From Pseudeuparius sepicola (taxonomy: Eukaryota > Arthropoda > Insecta > Coleoptera > Anthribidae), in NCBI GenBank assembly GCA_963920635.1, contig OY987303.1:43957223-44021222 (forward strand): a DNA stretch of 64,000 nucleotides, written 5' to 3'. Shown here piece after piece: positions 56,134 through 64,000 of this stretch; position 1 is the stretch's first letter, and each line of letters starts with the position of its first letter. The notes below the pieces were generated by a model. It was not told the origin of the DNA. It saw nothing but the letters and a program-made list of their open reading frames with translations, and did not search any database. Made by a program: the position numbers and the translations under genes.

Positions 56134-56745
56134 ATGTTAAACGGGTTGCCTATACATTACGGGTTGGAGGGTTGGACCAATAGAATCGCCGGATCAGACG
56201 CCTTGGCGATCGATGAATTTGCAAATTTTGAAGTTTTAATAAAAAAATATATCAACAATCTCGAACAAGGTAAGTTAAATATGTTATTATTTATTAATGA
56301 TTTGATAATAGTTCTTCCCGAATTATTATCAATGTGTTATTCGAGGAATATTCCAAATATGAATAGGCAGTGTGAAAAGTATGGTTATGGGGCTATTTTT
56401 AGAGACACTGTTACAAGTTATATTTATTCCCTTTATTCCTGTTGTTTCTTCTTGCCTATGTTATTACCACTAGATTAATAACAATAGTCAGTAAAAGCAT
56501 AGTCGAACCAGTTTGGTTCGACTGCTAAAATGACTCGTACTGAAAGCCCCGTCTACTTAGTAGTCGTGGTTTTTCAGCAGTTATTATTTTCTGTGTTTTA
56601 ATGTGTTTGTCATTGTTTAACTCCAGTAGTAGTTTTCTGTTTGATTTAAAGATATAGGTACTATCGATAGTAAAAAATAACACCTTTTTTTATTTTAGAT
56701 ACAACGGAAACTGTTGAAACGGAGAATGGAGGCAACTTAATTTGA
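56134..56745 (+). CDS. Small two-exon gene, unrecognised
   Basis: Exon 1 contains LPIHYGLEGWTNRIAGSDAL and EVLIKKYINNLEQ and ends at CAAG|GTAAGT (56269). Exon 2 (56699-56745) follows TTTTATTTTAG and keeps the frame (phase 1) to a stop after TTETVETENGGNLI. The first exon may extend upstream, since the frame is open to 56104; ATG at 56134 is the first usable start and gives about 60 residues. Exon 1 is clearly less AT-rich than the intron. No domain is recognised. The 3' part, including intron and last exon, is duplicated at once downstream. Confidence 0.42.
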
Positions 56746-57277
56746 GAGTAAATTTTGAAGTTTTAATAAAAAAATATATCAACAATCTCGAACAAGGTAA
56801 GTTAAATATGTTATTATTTATTAATGATTTGATAATAGTTCTTCCCGAATTATTATCAATGTGTTATTCGAGGAATATTCCAAATATGAATAGGCAGTGT
56901 GAAAAGTATGGTTATGGGGCTATTTTTAGAGACACTGTTACAAGTTATATTTATTCCCTTTATTCCTGTTGTTTCTTCTTGCCTATGTTATTACCACTAG
57001 ATTAATAACAATAGTCAGTAAAAGCATAGTCGAACCAGTTTGGTTCGACTGCTAAAATGACTCGTACTGAAAGCCCCGTCTACTTAGTAGTCGTGGTTTT
57101 TCAGCAGTTATTATTTTCTGTGTTTTAATGTGTTTGTCATTGTTTAACTCCAGTAGTAGTTTTCTGTTTGATTTAAAGATATAGGTACTATCGATAGTAA
57201 AAAATAACACCTTTTTTTATTTTAGATACAACGGAAACTGTTGAAACGGAGAATGGAGGCAACTTAATTTGAGAGTA
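56224..57277. repeat. Perfect-looking tandem duplication, two units of 527 bp
   Basis: 56224-56750 and 56751-57277 appear identical by eye, starting AATTTTGAAGTTTTAAT and ending TTAATTTGAGAGTA. Each includes the exon end, the intron and the last exon of the small gene, and a perfect AGTCGAACCA-GTT-TGGTTCGACT hairpin (56501-56523 and 57028-57050). The lack of differences implies a very recent event or an assembly artefact. Confidence 0.95.
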
Positions 57278-57972
57278 GAAGACACCGCAGGCGGCGTGTC
57301 CCCGAAGAGTCTCAAACATGGCCGGAGTTACTTCAGCATCATCTATAATAGGTCAAATCGCTTTATTAATTAATAAGTAATGTGTGAGATTAACTATTTT
57401 TAAGTATATCAGGGAGAAAAAGGGTACGAAGCGAATTAGTGAGGGTCATACTAAAAAACTCAAGAAGTTTAAAAATTCGTAACTGTTTTCATTACTTCCT
57501 ATCTAACATATTTGCTTCCCTTACTTGTAGCTATTGCGATCTGCTGATAAGGAACTTACTAATCGATTTTATCTTTATTACATGTTTCCCGACCCCGATT
57601 GCCGAACCAAGTTCGGTAGACTGGGAATATTAACAATGACCAAGACTTTTCATCTGTGATTTATCCAGACTGAAAGAAGACCAAGGACCTGTGATATTTA
57701 TTTTCTAAATAGGAGTTAATTTTTATTTTGTTTCTATTAATTAAGTTTTTGTATATTGTTTTATTGTTGGTGGTGACAACAATAGTTCTAAATAATAGTA
57801 ATTGCCACCCCTCCCCCTACAATACTCCTAGATTGGAGTATTGTGAGGGCGAGAATTATTATTATTATTATACCTTCCTGATATGTTTCTTTGGTTTTTG
57901 TTTTATATTTAAAATGGTTTTTGTTTTAAATATATACAAAAAAACGAAAATGCTTTAATATATCCCTATAGT
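57278..57972. other. Non-coding stretch
   Basis: No gene was recognised. A short hairpin CAATACTCC-GGAGTATTG lies at 57820-57843. Confidence 0.4.
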
Positions 57973-58067
57973 CCTTTTAATTGTTTTATTTCTGAAAAGG
58001 AACACATAATGTGGCGGAATATATCACATTATGCGCTCTTTTTTTAAATAAAGCAATAATTAAAAGT
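57973..58067. mobile_element. Hairpin-type MITE, 95 bp
   Basis: CCTTTTAATTGTTTTATTT and ACATAATGT pair with TCACATTATG and AAATAAAGCAATAATTAAAAG. It is a compact palindrome with a short loop. Confidence 0.75.
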
Positions 58068-58129
58068 AATTTAATATCCCAGTGGGAGATCCCAGTTCAA
58101 ATTTCCCGCTTCAGAATTCCTTACAGAAA

Positions 58130-58400
58130 TTCCAACCAAGGTTCATCCAACCCGGTAAGGTGGCGCTGACCGTTCTGCCTCCTGTCAGCGGTGTTGCCAG
58201 GCAAAAGCATTGACGCCGCATTTCTTAACCTATATATTTTGTGATACATACTAGTAAAAGGATTGGGCTGATCCCGCACAGACGCGCTGCGGCCGGCACA
58301 TGGACGTCTACGGTGACGTCACAGCGGCAACGGCTCGCTGCGCGGTGGCCCGTAAGTTTCCGTGGGCCCCGGCCAGCTGTAGCCCCAGATCGCTACTCGT
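58130..58400. repeat. GC-rich block with the copy of the 53.7-kb repeat
   Basis: 58300-58390 matches 53693-53800 in opposite orientation. The adjacent 58135-58230 (TGGCGCTGACC, CTGTCAGCGGTGTTGCCAGG) is also GC-rich. No gene is proved. Confidence 0.55.
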
Positions 58401-59388
58401 TGAAAATCCTACCTTGCCTCGGGCATTGACAAAAAGTCAAGAAAAAACTGATCGAGCAGTAGGGAAAATAAAGTCGAAAAAATATTAGAACAAAATTATA
58501 CTAATATTGATGATGGTCTTAGTACGTCACCTACCATTCCAGGAGCCATGGGAAATTCTAGGGGCATGCAACATAAAGGGAGGTACAGTTAAAGGAAGCT
58601 TAAGGGATTTTCAGCTTAGGAGTACCGATTCATACCTTGCAACATATTCTATTTATCCATACCTGTTATTTAACGTTCGCATGAGTAACTGTCATTAGTA
58701 GGACGCACTCTATCTGCGTTAAACTCTAAATCTCTTTGGCGCCGTCGCCTCAACGGATCACTCGTATTCTGCTAATCAGTAGTGATGTCTAACCCCAGTG
58801 CTCGGCTGATTTAATTTTCAGATAGAGTCAACTGTGTCGGCAAAATAATACAGGGATCTGCGACGTGATGGATACAATGGGGGAGGGGAGTGAGAGGAGC
58901 TCGGCGTCCCGACGCAGCCACGCCACTCCACGCGACGCGTCGTGCCGAGGTGGCCGCATGTCAATAATAGGGGTTTTCCAGTATTAAAAAGGAAGACCAT
59001 ATTTAGTAGTTTTTTATCAACATTTTATAGGGCAAAAAAGTTGTGTAACAATATTTAAATCTTTCCACATTTTGGATTCATTTATTGGAGTACCTACGTA
59101 CTGATTTGTCCTGTTGTCATGAGTTTATGATCAGCATTACCAATATTAAAGAGAGTTATTTCTCATTCATTCAAAGTTTGAAATACTGAATTTTCCTGAC
59201 AACTCAAAAACGTGAGAAGCAGATTTAGATATAATAGAACTTTGACAACAATGCTAAAATATAAAAAAAATTAAGCGATTTAGGGATATTATTGACACTA
59301 GGGGATCAAAATGGTATGAATATGACCAGGTTCGTGACAATTTCAACAAATAACGGAAGAAATATCTCCTTTTAATTTTAATTGGGTT
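58401..59388. other. Non-coding stretch
   Basis: Contains a GC-rich piece at 58870-58970 (CCCGACGCAGCCACGCCAC, GCGACGCGTCGTG). No gene was recognised. Confidence 0.35.
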
Positions 59389-60121
59389 TTCGCCACAGAA
59401 ACCAAACTGACTAAAAGACAGCTTTTTCAAATTACCAGGAAAATTCATAAATGCCTAACATTAGGACAGTATTTAAAACCGAAAATACATTAAGATCGAT
59501 GCTAGTTAAAACAAAGCCATTTAATGAGCTATAAAATTCCAAACATTGCTTTTATAAAATTTCTTGTGAATGTGGAAAGTTCTGTTTTAGGGAGACTTGT
59601 AGGAGGTTAAAAGTTCGTTTAAAAGAACATATAAAATATATCAGGCAAAATCAAATTTCAAAGTCAAAACTGTGAACACTCTTAATAACAATCGTACAAT
59701 TTTGCGGGTTAGGTCCCAACCAATTCTCAAAGAAGAAGTAGGAAATAGGCGAAAAATTAAGGAATCCACATTTATTCTACGAAATGCGGACAATTATGTT
59801 GCTGAATGTTCAGTGGAATTCAGTAAAATATTATTACCAGTTATTCAAAAAGAAGTTAGTATAAATAATTATACAATACAGCGTACAATATTAGAGAGGT
59901 GGCTAGGTTATTATTTGTTCTGTTGCCATGACACCTTGACTTGACAATGACTATGAGAAAGGAGAAAGATTTATTATCAGAAAGCTTAGAAAACAAAGTT
60001 GTTGAAGTTATTTTTTTAGGTAACGTTCGAAATTTCGTTCTTTTAATGTGAGGCATTTATGAAATTTCCTGGTAACTTGAAAAAGTTTAATCAGTTTGAT
60101 TCAGGTTTCTGTGGCGAAAAA
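59389..60121 (+). mobile_element. Penelope-like element remnant with inverted flanks
   Basis: The flank 59389-59465 (TTCGCCACAGAAACC, TTACCAGGAAAATTCATAAA) is matched in reverse complement by 60043-60121. Penelope-like elements often carry such LTR-like repeats in direct or inverted order. Between them is the end of the Penelope protein. It is 5'-truncated. Confidence 0.7.
59451..59944 (+). pseudogene. Penelope-like protein C-terminus with GIY-YIG remnant
   Basis: The frame MPNIRTVFKTENTLRSMLV, then KISCECGKFCFRET and RRLKVRLKEHIKYIRQ, matches the linker and GIY-YIG endonuclease of Penelope-like elements. There is an in-frame TAA after FNEL (about 59532), a TGA after SKSKL and a frame change, then NRRKIKESTFILRNADNYV and SVEFSKILLPVIQKEV to a stop near 59944. 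The GIY and YIG motifs are degenerate (CFY and CFR), so the nuclease is dead. Confidence 0.75.
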
Positions 60122-60930
60122 AAAGAAATGTCTTTTTTTACGTAATTCTGCCCAATTATGACGCCTGTTTTATTATTAAGGTACCACGGCTCTGCATGCA
60201 TGCCCCTAAAAGGTCACATCACATCATCTTCAGTTGCAACTCTACCTTGGCGTAAATGCTCAACTCTTTTCAAAATAGCAACTAGTTATTTTTTGTCAGA
60301 GCCCGAACAATGTAGGTACATTCTACTTGGCAACATTATAGTATAGTATAAGATCCCGAATAAGCTTGATCTACCCTCATCTGTATTCCTAATGAAAGAT
60401 TTTTTTTTATAAAATCGCGCGATATATTTAACTAACTTTTTTGACCCCAGGGGATTCATACGAAAAATTAAAGCAGATTCAAGTTAGATTCAATACGACG
60501 ACGACGGCAGGTAATTATACTTAAAACATTTTGACTAATTCTGCATATTGTTTTTCAGTCTTCAGCCGCATTAGCAAAGCTTCGATTAACTGGCTTCAGT
60601 AGTAAGACAATCGTTTACGTTTCAGTTCTACTGTTCCACTCCTCTAACTTCTAATACACTCTCCCACAGATGAATTGGCTCCAGCTTAGGACATGGATCC
60701 AGAATCGAAGAAAATCTTTAAATGGATGACTCCCAAACTGATTTAACTGTACCGAGTATGAATTATATAGTAATAAATAACCAATAACCTACCAGATATG
60801 GGAACATTATGAATAGAAAAACAAGTAAATCTATTATAGTATATTTACAATTTTAAACATACCAGTGGCAATGCTAGTCCTACATTTTCCTGTAAAAGAT
60901 TTTCTTTAAAAAAATTCTGCTTGGTCGTTA
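60122..60930. other. Non-coding stretch
   Basis: AT-rich with no recognised gene or repeat. Confidence 0.35.
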
Positions 60931-61226
60931 TGGGGCTGTATTCATAGCAAAACATTTATGATGTTTTTTAAAGGGCCGACCGTTTTTCAAAAAATTTGGA
61001 ATTGCCTATGAGAATACATCATAGTCAGAAGACGATTTTATTATGCATGTTCTGAGTACTTTCTGGAGAATTTAAATTTGGGGCTGTATTCATAGCAAAA
61101 CATTTATGATGTTTTTTAAAGGGCCGACCGTTTTTCAAAAAATTTGGAATTGCCTATGAGAATACATCATAGTCAGAAGACGATTTTATTATGCATGTTC
61201 TGAGTACTTTCTGGAGAATTTAAATT
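60931..61226. repeat. Perfect-looking tandem duplication, two units of 148 bp
   Basis: TGGGGCTGTATTCATAGC opens both units (60931 and 61079), and the bodies appear identical through GGAGAATTTAAATT. It is non-coding. Confidence 0.95.
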
Positions 61227-61569
61227 CTGAACAGAATGTTGTCGTATTGTGCCAGATTTATGACTATCTTTAAAACTATATTTTGACGAGATGAGCTCGC
61301 TATAACAGATTGCCAATGAAACGCTGCCAATATTTTAGCTAATTTTTCATAAGAACATCTAGCCGAATAAAAGAATTAAGTTTGCAGTAAAAACGTAACA
61401 GTGAATACGCTTAATTAAAATTCGTAAGAAATATTTCCATTTCATATGAAAAGTTGGCACAAGATAGAGCACGAAATTCGATAAAACGTCCATTTGTTGT
61501 TTTGGACTTAGCTAAGTTAATACCCTGTCTGGCATCCTATCTTCGTCCTTCCGTCTGGAAAAATAAACA
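61227..61569. other. Non-coding stretch
   Basis: Nothing was recognised. Confidence 0.35.
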
Positions 61570-61860
61570 ATTAGATCTTGTTAGAAGCGTGCCAGTCAAT
61601 TATTAACGAATCAGCACTTCCCACCCGCTCCAAGCAGCGGGGATGGACATAATTTATTGATTGTCCGCCGTTCGAGATAAATGTGTTTTCTCGCAGCAAT
61701 CTTTGCCGGATTACTTCTTCTCCCTCTAAACTTTTATCTGGAGTAATTAATGCCCGAGGACAAACAATACTAGCACGTAGACGGTAGCCCCCTCTGGACT
61801 CTGGCGGCAACCTCCGACTATTGCTCACGTTAGATTTGCATGTATTTTGAATGAAGATTT
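61570..61860. other. Possible conserved regulatory element
   Basis: A balanced-composition block with homeodomain-type cores (CAATTATTAACG, ATAATTTATTGATTG, GGAGTAATTAATGC) and GC-rich pieces between AT-rich flanks. The minus frame across it (61571-61924) shows no domain. An enhancer is a guess from motif content. Confidence 0.3.
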
Positions 61861-63206
61861 GCTTCCTTAGTAAAGACAAAACTCCACACTTTGCGTTTTG
61901 ATATTTTTTAAACATTAACAACACAATATTTTAATATCGGAACAGTTTCAAGTACACAAGGTTATCACTTGAAATGTTCTCGTATCTGTGTTCAGGTCTT
62001 CCATAACCAAAAATCCAAACAAAAACCCTTTGTCAACATTATATCGCTTGAAAATATCGTTACAGCTTACTGTATTATACTTATATAAGAGCAATATAGT
62101 ACAATTCAACAAACAAAACAAAAAACAGAACATAACAAATTTAGTACATAAGTACGATGTTGAACTTCAATTGCCAGTGAGGAAGATACCCAATATACCT
62201 CCACCTAAAGAATTTCCATGAATGAAAACAAAGTTGGCTCACTTCATCGTTGGGGCTGTGCATTTCCCATTCATGCTAATATAACGAAAACATAGAAGCA
62301 ACCTTGAGCTAAAAAAGAACTACAGGCTATCCAGAGCTAGGCGGACAATTATTGAGAACATATTGGGAACCACTGCGCAAAGGTGGCGTGTACTACACAA
62401 ACCAATAAATGCCACTTATTGTCAGCTTATTATATCGACCACAGTTCTCTCTGGACTAACACTATATTAAAGACCCGAGCATGCCGTTATAATTCCAATG
62501 TTGTTTGCGATCTGAAGTGGCGTTAGAATACGAATAAAATGACGACTTATTGTAGGTTACCTATCAGTTTCTGACATTTAGAATGTCCCATATTTTAAAT
62601 ATACAGCTTTATTACGATTTACGTTATTTTTAACCAGTAACGAATTGTCTTTGCGATCAGTATTTCGCTGGTGTGCCATATAAACAGGTTTTACAGATAG
62701 ATTTGTTTCTGATAACATTAAATTACGATGTATATGAAGAAAATTGTATGCACAAACCACTATATGTCAATTGCAAAAGAATAAACACTATATTTGTATT
62801 ACGGGATAATCTGCTTAAGCAGATGAAGGAGTAAGAATTCTAGATATTATATTTTCTAACGTATACAAGAATTAAATTTGAAGAATATTGTTTAAAGCCC
62901 CAAAGCAAAGCAACAGCCGGCTATACAGGGTGATTTATTCATAACTACATTAATTTTCAACTCGTCATCAGGGATATGCCGAAAACTCAAAAAAAAAAAA
63001 ATTACTGCATGTGTAAATAATGGGGCAATTTATCCTACCTGAACGCATGTGACTACGACGTTATGCTGGAGCACATGGCACCGGCCGCTACGTTGTTGTT
63101 ATTTATTGACAATTTAAATACTAAAAAGTCTTGAGTTTATGAGTTTACTTAGTTGATGGGACAATAACAGGGTGTTGTTGAACTTAGCGTGTTCCGCATC
63201 TAAATG
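61861..63206. other. Non-coding stretch
   Basis: AT-rich. TACAGGGTGATTTATTCATA near 62924 resembles a transposon end. No gene was recognised. Confidence 0.35.
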
Positions 63207-63487
63207 ACTTCTAGCACAGAAAATATAGTTCAACAACAGAGAGCTCCTTAACAATAACTGTCAAATGGACGCCAACTGCAGTCTCCGAAAACAAGGAGAT
63301 TGCATTTCTTATGAAATGATATTTTCCTAATATACAATCTTCCCAATTTATAGATTAGCCAACATCTGTTAGTGGACCTTAATATAAAAAATGCATTTGG
63401 AAAATATTAAGCTTAAAAGTTGGAATCCATTTGACAGCAGTCATTAAGGAGCCTTCTGTTCTGGATATATTTTCTGTGCTTCTAGAG
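63207..63487. mobile_element. Foldback MITE, about 280 bp
   Basis: The left arm (TAGCACAGAAAATATA, GCTCCTTAACAATAACTGTC) pairs with the right arm near 63424-63487. The arms are about 70 bp with mismatches. Confidence 0.7.
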
Positions 63488-64000
63488 ACACTCTTCTCAC
63501 TAAATTTTTCATACTTTTCGCACGCACGAAACGCACTCGGTGTCAACAAACAGGCTGGAAGATACTGAAACTGTTTCCGAAATTCGATAGGTTTTGGAGA
63601 TTTAAGACAAAAGTTTTATTAAAAACCACGCGCGCGTCCCATCCATATGCCACAACTATTATTTATTACGTCTTACGTCAAACTTGTCAAGGATCTCTTG
63701 CCGGTTTCTATGTGGCGCCATCGCCTCATTGCTATTAACGTTTCCGAATCTGTGGTAGAGCTCTCAGTCACTCTGTGTTTAAGACCGAACGTTTAGGTAC
63801 AGCGCGCTTTATGACACGGTAACCAGCTAACCTTTCTAACAGATTTCAGCACGTGCTACAGAAACCAGATTTCTCTACTTCCTATTTATTCGGTACTCCT
63901 TATGCAACATTTTTGCTTTTTACAAAAATGGTTCTCTAGACAAATGCGGAAATGGTAGATATAATGATCCTTTTTATGGAGAATGCCTGCAGAATGCCAA
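63488..64000. other. Right edge, non-coding
   Basis: No gene was found. A mixed-composition piece near 63630-63790 (ACCACGCGCGCGTCCC, TATGTGGCGCCATCGCC) has no recognised role. Confidence 0.35.

Overview
The window looks like a repeat-rich euchromatic segment of an insect (arthropod) nuclear genome. The background is AT-rich and non-coding. Introns are short with GT/AG borders. The motif CCCTGTATA, common in insect transposon ends, recurs throughout. There are Helitron, mariner-like, hAT-like, Penelope-like and non-LTR remnants, and no bacterial-style operons. The species cannot be fixed from the sequence. No tRNA, rRNA or CRISPR locus was recognised.

Layout: 1-5.1 kb holds a decayed Helitron (copy A) with six frameshifts. 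5.4-11 kb is AT-rich, with three tandem duplications, one MITE and a few weak exon candidates. 11.1-11.9 kb carries a small three-exon gene for a Pro-rich and Arg-Gly-rich protein. 12.1-18.0 kb is a satellite domain: a 67-bp GC-rich array of about 32.6 units is embedded in an older, diverged satellite of about 120-bp period that reappears at 36.1-37.9 kb. 18.2-19.3 kb has two exons whose splice phase fits the Helitron exon 3.3 kb downstream. 22.05-27.1 kb is Helitron copy B, whose RepHel frame is intact except for one nonsense codon. 27.1-31 kb is a nest of elements: a Helitron 3' remnant, then a mariner-like element containing a hAT-like element containing a foldback element.

31-36 kb has foldback repeats and two small two-exon genes for short basic proteins. 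39.6-41.5 kb holds a captured RNA-virus capsid-like gene between oppositely oriented pieces of a mariner-like element. 43.0-44.5 kb holds a tRNA-like palindrome, a parvovirus/adintovirus-type phospholipase A2 gene and a broken partner gene. 45-64 kb is mainly non-coding with MITEs, a non-LTR tail ending in a GATA/GACA microsatellite, a 1.04-kb palindrome made from two 5' ends of a mariner-like element, a THAP fragment, a small two-exon gene duplicated at its 3' end, and a Penelope-like remnant.

Most recognisable coding sequence belongs to mobile or viral elements. The host-like candidates are small multi-exon genes known only from open frames and splice sites. The themes of the window are foldback architecture (at least a dozen palindromic elements), patchy sequence exchange between the two Helitrons, and junctions where mobile and viral sequences fuse.
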